64,000 bases of DNA, from positions 1-64,000 of the forward strand of contig SVGM01000014.1 in NCBI GenBank assembly GCA_015056365.1, given 5' to 3'. The DNA comes from Clostridiales bacterium. Its GTDB lineage: Bacteria; Bacillota; Clostridia; Christensenellales; Aristaeellaceae. A program made the translations under genes and the position numbers. This document shows positions 7,295 through 14,533 of this stretch, piece by piece; the first letter of the stretch is position 1, and each line of letters starts with the position of its first letter. The notes under the pieces were generated by a model. The model was not told the origin of the DNA. It made no database searches and was given only the letters and a program-made list of their open reading frames with translations.

Positions 7295-8173
7295 ATGAAT
7301 TCATACGTCTTTATGACCGACTCGGACTCCGACCTGCCTTTTGGCTATGTGGACGAATTGGACCTGACCATGGTATACATGCCCTATATGGTGGATGGCA
7401 AGGAGTACTATGATGACCTGGGCCGCAGCGGCAAGCAGAAGGATTACTTCGACAGCATGCGCGCCGGCGCAACGCCTGTAACCTCTCTGTTGCCTCAGGC
7501 TGCTTACGAAGAATATTTCGAGCCCATCTTCCAGCAGGGCAAGGACATTCTGTTTGTTGCGTTTTCCTCTCAGCTGTCCGGCACCATCAACAACATTTAC
7601 GCAGCCCGTGAGGAACTTTTGGAAAAATATCCCGAGCGCAAGATGATCGTGGTGGACACCCTGAGCATCTCCGCGCCCCAGACCATCCTCATCCTCAAGG
7701 CACATGCCCTCTACCGAGAAGGCAAGTCCATGGAGGAAGTGGCTGCGTGGCTGGAAGAAAACAAGCTCAAGGCACAGGCCTGGTTCACTGTGGACGATCT
7801 GGTCTACCTTAAGCGCGGCGGCCGCATCAGTGCCGTAGCCGCTGCCTTTGGCACCATGCTGGATCTCAAGCCCATTATCACCGAAACCAAAGAGGGCAAG
7901 CTGACCTCCACTGATAAGGTTCGCGGCCGCAAGCAAGCCCTGCGTATGCTGGTGGACAAGGCTGTGGAAAACATTGACGATCCCGCCAACGCCGACGTGA
8001 TCATCCTTCACGCGGATGCCGCTGAGGACGCTGCCCGCTTGGAAAGCAAGCTGCAGGAAAAGATCCCCGGCCTGAACAAGATCGACACTTATTTCGTTGG
8101 TCCGGTCATCGGCGCTCATTGTGGCCCCGGCACCGTGGCAGTGTGCTTCTTCGGCAAGGAACGCCCCTGCTAA
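7295..8173 (+). CDS. DegV-family fatty-acid-binding protein
   Basis: The product is 292 aa. DegV/FakB-type proteins bind a fatty acid and present it to the kinase FakA for phosphorylation. The N-terminal FMTDSDSDLP, the SSQLSGTINN lipid-pocket segment, the VDDLVYLKRGGRIS helix region and the C-terminal GPVIGAHCGPGTVAVCF match the family. ATG 7295 follows AAGGAGG; an in-frame extension upstream crosses the promoter and is not used. No fakA-like kinase is in the window, so the partner would be encoded elsewhere. It is monocistronic, with its own promoter and terminator. Confidence 0.93.
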   Translation: MNSYVFMTDSDSDLPFGYVDELDLTMVYMPYMVDGKEYYDDLGRSGKQKDYFDSMRAGATPVTSLLPQAAYEEYFEPIFQQGKDILFVAFSSQLSGTINNIYAAREELLEKYPERKMIVVDTLSISAPQTILILKAHALYREGKSMEEVAAWLEENKLKAQAWFTVDDLVYLKRGGRISAVAAAFGTMLDLKPIITETKEGKLTSTDKVRGRKQALRMLVDKAVENIDDPANADVIILHADAAEDAARLESKLQEKIPGLNKIDTYFVGPVIGAHCGPGTVAVCFFGKERPC

Positions 8174-8224
8174 GAAGGAGAAAAAAGCGCAGCTTGCGCA
8201 AGTAGTCTTTCATGAAATATCAGT

Positions 8225-8266
8225 CCCCCGCCGCATCGGATGGATGCAGGCGGGGGTTCTGTTTTT
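8225..8266 (+). terminator. terminator of the DegV gene
   Basis: CCCCCGCC (8225-8232) pairs with GGCGGGGG (8249-8256), followed by TTCTGTTTTT. Confidence 0.85.
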
Positions 8267-8471
8267 GATTTTTTGCTCAGCAGCCTGTGCCGCCTGCCGC
8301 TGCAGGCGGTATACCACATATCCAGCTCCGGTCCCGACAGTGAAATGGCAGCGCCGCAGACTGCTTGGAGAAATTCGGCCAGATGACGGATTTCACCGGG
8401 TTGTTTTTCATCGCTGCGGTGGTTTGGAAGCTGGTGGTGCCTTCTGCAGGCTGACGCCCGGCACCGAAGGT
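8267..8471 (-). other. gap with protein-like but unsupported minus-strand frame
   Basis: Downstream of the small minus-strand gene, a different frame reads protein-like (GEIRHLAEFLQAVCGAAISL) without a start codon or ribosome-binding site. It might be the frameshifted tail of the upstream 94-codon gene. I cannot support a gene here. Confidence 0.2.
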
Positions 8472-8756
8472 TCAGCCCGGAACACCCAGCTCCTTCAGCA
8501 GGCTGACAAATTTCTTTCTGGCAAAGACGATGAACCGATAAACCTGCTGGTCCTTCATGGTCAGCGACACCGTGGGAAAGCACAGAAGCCATCCTTCCTG
8601 CATTCTGGTGATATCCGCAAGGTTCATCTCCAAATTTTGAAATGGATCCGGTACCGTCAATTTGTTGGTTTTGTAGGTGACCTTGGCAGGATCCACGATG
8701 ATTCCGCCGCCCAGGATGCCATTGCGGCACAGGCTGGCGATAAAGTATTTCTTCAT
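8472..8756 (-). CDS. small hypothetical protein, PH/GRAM-like fold suspected
   Basis: The product is 94 aa. The alternation of short beta-like segments (KVTYKTNKLTV, LADITRMQEGWLLC, VSLTMKDQQVYRFIVF) followed by a C-terminal helix (RKKFVSLLKELG) resembles small PH/GRAM-like domains. No catalytic motif or signal peptide is visible. ATG at 8754-8756 is chosen because GGAGGTG ends 6 nt before it. The GTG within that ribosome-binding site is not a credible start. It may have lost a longer C-terminus by frameshift. Confidence 0.6.
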   Translation of the reverse strand: MKKYFIASLCRNGILGGGIIVDPAKVTYKTNKLTVPDPFQNLEMNLADITRMQEGWLLCFPTVSLTMKDQQVYRFIVFARKKFVSLLKELGVPG

Positions 8757-8917
8757 TCTGTTCACCTCCGACTGATGATGGTATCTCTTGTATTCGTTGA
8801 AATGATCATATCACACGGGAGAAAGGCTGCAAAGAACATTTTGATGCATAGGTTTCCCTTTCGTCGGGCAAACTGCTTCCTGAGAACACTTACCAGCAAT
8901 GGAAAGGGATGGTGCAT

Positions 8918-9097
8918 ATGAATCAGCAGCATTGCCTGCTTTGCGGCCGTGATTTTCCCACCGGTCTGCAGATCATGGGCTGTTTTCTTTGCTTTCACTG
9001 CGAAAAACGGCTGGTGCGCATGGCGGAGGAAGGGACGCTGCCTGCGGCCCCGGAGCGGCGCAAGCTGCTGACGCTGTACTGCCACCGGGGTTCGTAA
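8918..9097 (+). CDS. gin: Gin-type inhibitor of sigma-G (CsfB family)
   Basis: The product is 59 aa. Two CxxC pairs (residues 6/9 and 25/28, the second as CFHCEK) with a GLQIMG turn between them match Gin/CsfB. That small zinc protein binds and blocks the forespore sigma factor SigG until engulfment is complete. The ATG at 8918 is preceded by GGAAAGGG at 8901-8908 with a 9-nt spacer; the ATG at 8909 would abut it. Single gene with its own terminator. In the family Gin is expressed under SigF, but I cannot identify a SigF promoter with confidence. Its presence argues for a sporulating lineage. Confidence 0.72.
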   Translation: MNQQHCLLCGRDFPTGLQIMGCFLCFHCEKRLVRMAEEGTLPAAPERRKLLTLYCHRGS

Positions 9098-9152
9098 AGG
9101 CCGGAAAAGTCCATGGCCGGGGTTTAAGCACAGCAATGGCGGAGCTGTTAAG

Positions 9153-9186
9153 AAAAGCCAGTCATCAGAAGCGATGACTGGCTTTT
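9153..9186. terminator. bidirectional terminator between gin and a phosphatase gene
   Basis: AAAAGCCAGTCATC (9153-9166) is the perfect reverse complement of 9173-9186 around a 6-nt loop. Convergent genes end on both sides. Confidence 0.9.
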
Positions 9187-9191
9187 GGCTG

Positions 9192-9881
9192 TCAGCGGTC
9201 AAAGACATTGTCCGCTTGCAGACCGCGGATGTGCCTGGCATCGCCGAACACTTCAAACCGTGGCGGAACAAGTGCGTTTTTTTCGTTTCCCAATGTAACG
9301 GCGGTGATCGCGGTATAATCGGGTCCCATGGCGCTGCAAACAAAGGGGAAAGGCAGATTGAACAGATGGCTGAGGATGGCAGACGATGCGCCTCCATGCC
9401 CAAAGGCCGCTACCGTTCGCCGTGTATTGTTCCCTGTCACACGGTAGTACAGCCCTTCCCGACGGTAGCCCAGCATCAGCAGCCATTCATCGGTCGCATC
9501 GGCAATTTTCTGCACGCAATCTGTAACCCGGTTGCGGCAGAAGGGTTCCTGCTCCATCCAGTCGGGCTGGAAAAGGCTTTGGTTCTGTTGTGCCATCCAG
9601 TCGGCTGTGTCCCAGGGATGACCGTCAAACATCAGAGCCGATCCATCGGAAGCTCCCCATTTGATCTCCTTCATAAAATCGCACCTGTGAACCGGCAGCC
9701 CCAGCTCATCTGCAAGATGCTGCGCTGTTTCCAGCGCTCTGCCGCAGGTGGAGGAAAAAATGGTTTCTACACCTTCATCGGCAAGCCTCCGGGCAGCAGC
9801 TGATGCATGCTTATGCCCCAGCGGGGTCAGGCAGTCGTCAGCATAATTGGGATGCCCATGCCGGACAAACAGGATTCTCAT
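9192..9881 (-). CDS. histidine phosphatase family protein
   Basis: The product is 229 aa. RHGH (residues 7-10) carries the catalytic His, with Gly-His in place of the usual RHGE glutamate. CGRALETAQHLADELG gives the second Arg motif and FGHGGASSAI the second catalytic His. The middle is longer than in the 184-aa paralogue at 6542 and rich in Trp and aromatic residues (DGHPWDTADWMAQQN), suggesting a different substrate. ATG at 9879-9881 has AAGGAG 9 nt upstream; an upstream in-frame ATG at 9935 has none. The substrate is unknown. Confidence 0.85.
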   Translation of the reverse strand: MRILFVRHGHPNYADDCLTPLGHKHASAAARRLADEGVETIFSSTCGRALETAQHLADELGLPVHRCDFMKEIKWGASDGSALMFDGHPWDTADWMAQQNQSLFQPDWMEQEPFCRNRVTDCVQKIADATDEWLLMLGYRREGLYYRVTGNNTRRTVAAFGHGGASSAILSHLFNLPFPFVCSAMGPDYTAITAVTLGNEKNALVPPRFEVFGDARHIRGLQADNVFDR

Positions 9882-9930
9882 CTGTGACCACTCCTTGCCA
9901 ATGAAGGCTTTTTGGGTTTCTGTTGTTTTC

Positions 9931-9959
9931 ATCATAACACATGCCGGTCATGGTCGCAA
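9931..9959 (-). promoter_or_regulatory. promoter of the minus-strand phosphatase
   Basis: On the minus strand TTGCGA (9959-9954), 17-nt spacer, TATGAT (9936-9931). Confidence 0.6.
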
Positions 9960-10009
9960 CGGATCAAATCGTGGCACGTGGACTGGCATCAAACAAGGAT
10001 GACACATAG

Positions 10010-10048
10010 AAAAACCCCCGGCCGTAAGCAACGCCTACGAGCCGGGGG
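10010..10048 (-). terminator. terminator of phosphoglucomutase
   Basis: CCCCCGGC/GCCGGGGG stem with an inner CGTA/TTACG pairing, followed on the minus strand by five T. It lies about 90 nt past the stop codon. Confidence 0.8.
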
Positions 10049-10136
10049 AGTGTCACTTGGGAAATGCATTTTTACGCATGCAATGTGCATGGGTCATGCC
10101 TTTTGATGCGCGTGGCATGTGCCGGGATGTCCCTTT

Positions 10137-11864
10137 TTATTTGAGCAGGCCTTGAGCAGCTGCAGTCAGCTGACCAAGCAGTTCCTTGGCCTTCTGCTCG
10201 TCCTTGTCGTTGACGTTGACGTACAGCTTGATCTTGGGCTCGGTGCCGCTGGGACGGACGCAGACGAAGTGGCCGCCTTCCATGGCGAAGTAGAGCACGT
10301 CGCTTTCCGGGTACTCCAGCTTCTTGACCTCGCCGGTGGAGACGATGGTCTCGGTACCGCGCTGGATGTCCAGCACGCGGGCCACCTTCACGCCGCCGAT
10401 CTCGGCAGGCGGGTTGTTGCGGATGCGGGTCATGATCTCGCCCATCACCTTCAGGCCGTCGATGCCGGGCAGGGTGGTGGATTCCACGTGCTCCAGATAG
10501 TAGCCGTAGGTGGCGAAAATCTCGTCCATCACGTCGGTGAGGGTCTTACCCTGGGTGGAATAGTAGGCGGCGGCTTCTGCGATGAGCAGGGAGGCGTTCA
10601 CGCCGTCCTTGTCGCGCACGAAGGTGCTGGAGAGGAAGCCGTAGCTCTCTTCGAAGCCGAAGAGGAAGGTATGGCTGCCGGTATCCTGGAACTGCTGGAT
10701 CTTTTCACCGATGAACTTGAAGCCGGTGAGGGTGTCAAAGATGCTCATGCCAAAGCCGTCGCAGATGGCCTTGGCCAGCTCGGTGGACACGATGGACTTG
10801 ACGGCGGCGCCGTTTTCCGGCAGGTTGCCCTGGGCCTTCTTGCTGGAGAGGATGTAGTACAGCATCAGGCAGCCGATCTGGTTGCCGGTGAGCAGCTTGA
10901 AGGAACCGTCCTTCTGGCGGACAGCCACGCCCAGACGGTCGCAGTCCGGGTCGGTGCCGAAGATGGCGTCTGCGCCCACTTCATTGGCCAGCTTGATGGC
11001 CAGGGTGAAGGCGGCAGGATCCTCGGGGTTAGGCACCTTGACGGTGGAGAAGTTGGGGTCGGGGGCTTCCTGCTCCTTGACCACGCTCACGTTGGTGATG
11101 CCGATCTCCTTGAGGATGCGGCGCACCGGCACATTGCCGCTGCCGTGGATGGGGGTGTAGACGATTTTCAGGTTCTTACCCACTTCGGCAACCACTTCGG
11201 GGTTGATGGACAGGGTCTTGACCCGGGCGATGTATTCATCGTCCACCTCGGCGTCGCCGATGATGTGCAAAAGGCCAGCGGCCTTGGCTTCTTCTTCGGT
11301 CATCAGCTTGGCATCGGTAAACTTGAGGGCGTAGATCTTGCCGGTGACAGCCTCGGCAGCTTCCGGGCCCAGCTGGGCGCCGTCTTCGCCGTAGACCTTG
11401 TAGCCATTGTACTGGGGCGGGTTATGGCTGGCGGTAATGACTACGCCGGCCTTGGCATTGAGGTGGCGAACGCCGAAGGAAAGCAGAGCCACGGGACGCA
11501 GGGCGTCAAACAGATAGGTCTTGATGCCGTTGGCGCACAGAACCAGCGCGGTCTCCAGCGCAAACTCGGTGCTCATGCGGCGGCTGTCATAGCCGATCAC
11601 CACGCCGCGTTTCTTGTTTTCGGCGCTGTCCTCAATCAGATAATCCGCCAGACCCTGGGTGGCACGGCGAACGGTGTACACGTTCATACGGTTCATGCCG
11701 GCGCCCAGCACACCGCGCATGCCGGCGGTGCCGAAGCTCAGGTCGCGGTAGAAGCGATCCTCGATCTCTTTTTCATCGCCTGCGATGGCGAGCAGTTCCT
11801 GATGGGTGGCTTCATCGGCGGCAAAATCGTTGAGCCATGCCTGATAATTCTCCCGGTAGCTCAT
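10137..11864 (-). CDS. pgcA: phosphoglucomutase/phosphomannomutase (PgcA type)
   Basis: The product is 575 aa, the length of Bacillus PgcA-type alpha-phosphoglucomutases. It interconverts glucose 1-phosphate and glucose 6-phosphate, linking phosphorylase products and sugar nucleotides to glycolysis. Visible motifs are FGTAGMRG at the N-terminus, the phosphoserine loop TASHNPPQYNGYK (Ser146), the Mg site FGTDPDCDRLG, the sugar loop FGFEESYGF and the phosphate-binding RPSGTEPKIK near the C-terminus. AGGAGG precedes the ATG. It fits the neighbouring galM and the GH94 phosphorylase, which should release glucose 1-phosphate. Confidence 0.95.
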   Translation of the reverse strand: MSYRENYQAWLNDFAADEATHQELLAIAGDEKEIEDRFYRDLSFGTAGMRGVLGAGMNRMNVYTVRRATQGLADYLIEDSAENKKRGVVIGYDSRRMSTEFALETALVLCANGIKTYLFDALRPVALLSFGVRHLNAKAGVVITASHNPPQYNGYKVYGEDGAQLGPEAAEAVTGKIYALKFTDAKLMTEEEAKAAGLLHIIGDAEVDDEYIARVKTLSINPEVVAEVGKNLKIVYTPIHGSGNVPVRRILKEIGITNVSVVKEQEAPDPNFSTVKVPNPEDPAAFTLAIKLANEVGADAIFGTDPDCDRLGVAVRQKDGSFKLLTGNQIGCLMLYYILSSKKAQGNLPENGAAVKSIVSTELAKAICDGFGMSIFDTLTGFKFIGEKIQQFQDTGSHTFLFGFEESYGFLSSTFVRDKDGVNASLLIAEAAAYYSTQGKTLTDVMDEIFATYGYYLEHVESTTLPGIDGLKVMGEIMTRIRNNPPAEIGGVKVARVLDIQRGTETIVSTGEVKKLEYPESDVLYFAMEGGHFVCVRPSGTEPKIKLYVNVNDKDEQKAKELLGQLTAAAQGLLK

Positions 11865-11939
11865 GGGAAAGGCCTCCTATACGTTTTTCTCAATCGCTGC
11901 GCAGGCGTGTTCGCCTGTACGCCATTTCATATCGTTTCT

Positions 11940-11968
11940 ATTATAGCGGATATTTCGACGGTTTGCAA
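11940..11968 (-). promoter_or_regulatory. promoter of phosphoglucomutase
   Basis: On the minus strand TTGCAA (11968-11963), 17-nt spacer, TATAAT (11945-11940), about 75 nt before the start codon. Confidence 0.75.
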
Positions 11969-12017
11969 ATATTTGTTTTCGGAGGGCAAATCCGGCACAT
12001 CTTTCCCCGGCCACGCC

Positions 12018-12047
12018 TTGACCTGTCTCTCCCACCTGCGCTATAAT
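12018..12047 (+). promoter_or_regulatory. promoter of galM
   Basis: TTGACC (12018-12023), 18-nt spacer, TATAAT (12042-12047). Confidence 0.75.
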
Positions 12048-12099
12048 ATGGGCAAGAAACCAACCGTACCAAACTATATAACACAAGGAGGACCCTTCC

Positions 12100-13155
12100 A
12101 TGAGCATATCCACTCGTCCCTTTGACAAGGCCCCCGACGGCCAGCAGGTTACTGAGTATATCCTGACCAACAAATCCGGCGCCAGCATCAGCGTAATCGA
12201 CTTCGGCGGCTGCCTGCGCAACATCATCGTGCCCGACCGGGACGGCAAGCTGGCTGACGTGAATCTGGGCTTTGACATCGTGGACACCTACGACGGCAAG
12301 AGCAACTCCATGGGCGCCATCATCGGCCGTGTAGGCAACCGCATCGGCGGTGCGTCTTTTGAGCTGGACGGCGTCACCTACGACCTGTTCAAGAATGACG
12401 GCGACAACAACCTGCACAGCGGCCCCAAGGGCGTTGACCGCTATGTGTGGGCTGCCGAGACCATCGAGGGCGAGGGCTGGGATAAGCTGATCCTGACCCA
12501 TACCACCCCCGACGGCGACTGCGGCTTCCCCGGCGCTGTGAGCATGGAAGTCACCTACAGCTGGAATGACGACTGCGAGCTGGGCATCCACTACTTCGCC
12601 ACCACCGACAAGACCACCCTGGTCAACATGACCAACCACGCCTACTTCAACCTGGACGGCCACGACGCCCCCGACGTGCGCGACCTGACCCTGCAGATTT
12701 TCGCCCCCGCTGTCAACGAAGTGGACGACGGCCTGATCCCCACCGGCAACCTTTTGAAGAGCGAGATCCTGCCCTACGGCTTCGCCACCGAAGCCCGCGT
12801 GGGCGATGTGCTGGCCCTCACCGACGTGATCCCCGCCATGAAGAAGTGCGGCGGCGTGGACTTCAACTACTGCGCCGGCCGTGACAAGGAAATGAAGACC
12901 ATCGCCGTTTTGAAGAGCCCCAAGACAGGCCGCGTGATGGAGGTCATCACCGACCAGCCCGGCGTGCAGTGCTATACCGGTCAGGGCCTGAACCACGAAG
13001 GCAAGGGCGGCGTGCACTACGGCCCCTATGCCGGCCTGTGCCTGGAGACCCAGCACTATCCGGATGCCATCCATCAGCCCCAGTTCCACAGCATCGTGCT
13101 GCGCCCTGAGGATACCTACGATACCACCACCATCTACAAGTTCTACGCCGAATAA
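12100..13155 (+). CDS. galM: aldose 1-epimerase (galactose mutarotase)
   Basis: The product is 351 aa. It interconverts alpha and beta anomers of galactose or glucose, the entry step of the Leloir pathway. The catalytic residues are visible: His180 in NMTNHAYFNL and Glu316 in LCLETQHYPDA. The substrate motifs GRVGNRIGGA and NNLHSGPKG are also present. AAGGAGG is 10 nt upstream of ATG. Leloir kinase and uridyltransferase genes are not in the window. The position beside phosphoglucomutase, and the GH53 galactanase elsewhere in the window, fit galactose use. Confidence 0.95.
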   Translation: MSISTRPFDKAPDGQQVTEYILTNKSGASISVIDFGGCLRNIIVPDRDGKLADVNLGFDIVDTYDGKSNSMGAIIGRVGNRIGGASFELDGVTYDLFKNDGDNNLHSGPKGVDRYVWAAETIEGEGWDKLILTHTTPDGDCGFPGAVSMEVTYSWNDDCELGIHYFATTDKTTLVNMTNHAYFNLDGHDAPDVRDLTLQIFAPAVNEVDDGLIPTGNLLKSEILPYGFATEARVGDVLALTDVIPAMKKCGGVDFNYCAGRDKEMKTIAVLKSPKTGRVMEVITDQPGVQCYTGQGLNHEGKGGVHYGPYAGLCLETQHYPDAIHQPQFHSIVLRPEDTYDTTTIYKFYAE

Positions 13156-13171
13156 CCGGAAAACGACCGTC

Positions 13172-13230
13172 AGGCGGCGGTGTGCCGGCGGGCTCCGGCC
13201 TGCTGCACCGCTGCCGGCGGTCTTTCTGTT
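13172..13230 (+). terminator. possible terminator after galM
   Basis: CGGCGGTG (13174-13181) can pair with CACCGCTG (13206-13213), with an inner CGGCGGGC/GCCTGCTG stem, followed by a T-rich CTTTCTGTT. Confidence 0.45.
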
Positions 13231-13274
13231 ATCATCCGGATTTTTCTTTCCGTTCCCGCAAGGAGGTTTTTTCC

Positions 13275-14318
13275 ATGGCATACGAATCCCAGAAGATGCT
13301 CACCCCCGGCGATCTGCTCGACGACAAGGGACAGCTTGCCCAGTGCGGCTACGCCACCTCGCTGGTGAAGGAGTACGACCGCTCCAAGATCAAGGCCGGC
13401 AAGCTGCGCATCAAAGAATGGGACTACTACTGCATCACCGGCAAGGAATGCGTGCTCTGCCTCACCATCGCTGATAACAGCTATATGTCCCTGGACAGCA
13501 TCTCCCTGCTGTTCCCCGACAAGCACACCCAGATCCAGAAAAGCATGATGGATCTGATGACCCTCGGCAGGGTCGGGCTGCCGGCCTCCAGCAAACAGGG
13601 CGATGTGAAGGTGCAAAAGAAAGGCTACACCCTGTCCTTCCTCAATGACGGCACAAAGCGCGTGCTGGATGTGCATCTGGACGATTTCAACGGCGGCCGT
13701 CCCCTCACCGCCCATGTGGAGCTCACCGATGAGCCCCGGGACAGCATGGTCATCGCCACGCCCTTTACCGGCCATCCCCGCCATTTCTACTACAACCAGA
13801 AGATCAACTGCCTCAGGGCCAGCGGCGATGTGAGCTTCGGCGGCGAGACCTACACTTTCTCTCCCGAAACGGATATGGCCGTCCTTGACTGGGGTCGCGG
13901 CGTGTGGACCTACTCCAACACCTGGTACTGGGGCAGCCTGAGCACCGTTTGCGATGGCAAGGCTGTGGGCCTGAACCTTGGCTACGGCTTCGGCGATACC
14001 TCCGCTGCTACCGAAAATATGCTCTTTGTGGACGGCGTTGCTCATAAGCTGGAGCATGTTACCTTCGAGATCCCTAAGAATGCCGCCGGCAGCGACGACT
14101 TTATGAAGCCGTGGCGCATCCATGACAACGACGGTCGTCTCGACCTGACTTTCGAACCCGTTCTCGACCGGACCGACTGCACCTCCGTGCTGGTCATCGA
14201 AAGCGACCAGCATCAGGTCTTTGGCTACATGACCGGCGTCGCCGTCACCGACGAGGGCGAGGAGATCCGCATCGACCACGCGCTGGGCTTTGCGGAGAAA
14301 GTGAAAAATCGCTGGTAA
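13275..14318 (+). CDS. DUF2804 family protein
   Basis: The product is 347 aa, soluble, with no signal peptide. The order of conserved segments (LLDDKGQLAQCGYA near the start, RIKEWDYYCIT, PFTGHPRHFYYNQKINC, DMAVLDWGRGVWTY, NTWYWGSLS, GLNLGYGFGDTS) matches the DUF2804 family. This is a beta-rich fold related to lipocalin/tocopherol-cyclase-like proteins whose biochemical role is not established. ATG 13275 follows CAAGGAGG; a longer frame upstream lacks a ribosome-binding site. It may be co-transcribed with galM if the hairpin between them is leaky. No function is proposed. Confidence 0.75.
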   Translation: MAYESQKMLTPGDLLDDKGQLAQCGYATSLVKEYDRSKIKAGKLRIKEWDYYCITGKECVLCLTIADNSYMSLDSISLLFPDKHTQIQKSMMDLMTLGRVGLPASSKQGDVKVQKKGYTLSFLNDGTKRVLDVHLDDFNGGRPLTAHVELTDEPRDSMVIATPFTGHPRHFYYNQKINCLRASGDVSFGGETYTFSPETDMAVLDWGRGVWTYSNTWYWGSLSTVCDGKAVGLNLGYGFGDTSAATENMLFVDGVAHKLEHVTFEIPKNAAGSDDFMKPWRIHDNDGRLDLTFEPVLDRTDCTSVLVIESDQHQVFGYMTGVAVTDEGEEIRIDHALGFAEKVKNRW

Positions 14319-14330
14319 TTGGGGGACGTT

Positions 14331-14376
14331 GGGGCGCTGCCCCGAACCCCGGCAGGGCCTGAGGCCTTGCACCCGC
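14331..14376 (+). repeat. GC-rich intergenic repeat, copy A (inverted relative to copy B)
   Basis: This ~46-bp segment contains GGGGCGCTGCCCC, then CCGGCAGGGCCTGAGG and CTTGCACCCGC. Its reverse complement closely resembles 18181-18226, and its CGGGGTTCGGGGCAG core also recurs in the three tandem repeats near 30.4-30.8 kb. Confidence 0.65.
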
Positions 14377-14420
14377 TCTCTGCACCCGTTTTACGGGCGC
14401 AGAGGGTGGGTTTTTGTTTT
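14370..14420 (+). terminator. terminator of the DUF2804 gene
   Basis: A nested stem (CACCC/GGGTG, CTCTGC/GCAGAG, CCCG/CGGG around TTTTA) is followed by TTTTTGTTTT. Confidence 0.75.
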
Positions 14421-14500
14421 GGGGAAGGTGTTTTGCCCCCCAGCACCCAGTTTTTCTGAACTGTTTTTCCCATGTTCATACTTTTGATACAGCTTTGTGG

Positions 14501-14506
14501 TATACT
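14501..14506 (+). promoter_or_regulatory. extended -10 promoter of the MacAB-like operon
   Basis: TATACT preceded by TGG (TG-N extended -10); no good -35 is seen. The start codon is 28 nt downstream. Confidence 0.45.
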
Positions 14507-14533
14507 GCTCATGATCTTCCAGAAGGAGAAGGA

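Noticed and set aside
10119-12125. 668-codon plus-strand frame over the phosphoglucomutase gene
   Set aside because: Antisense shadow of pgcA; repetitive Gly/Val/His composition and no domain.
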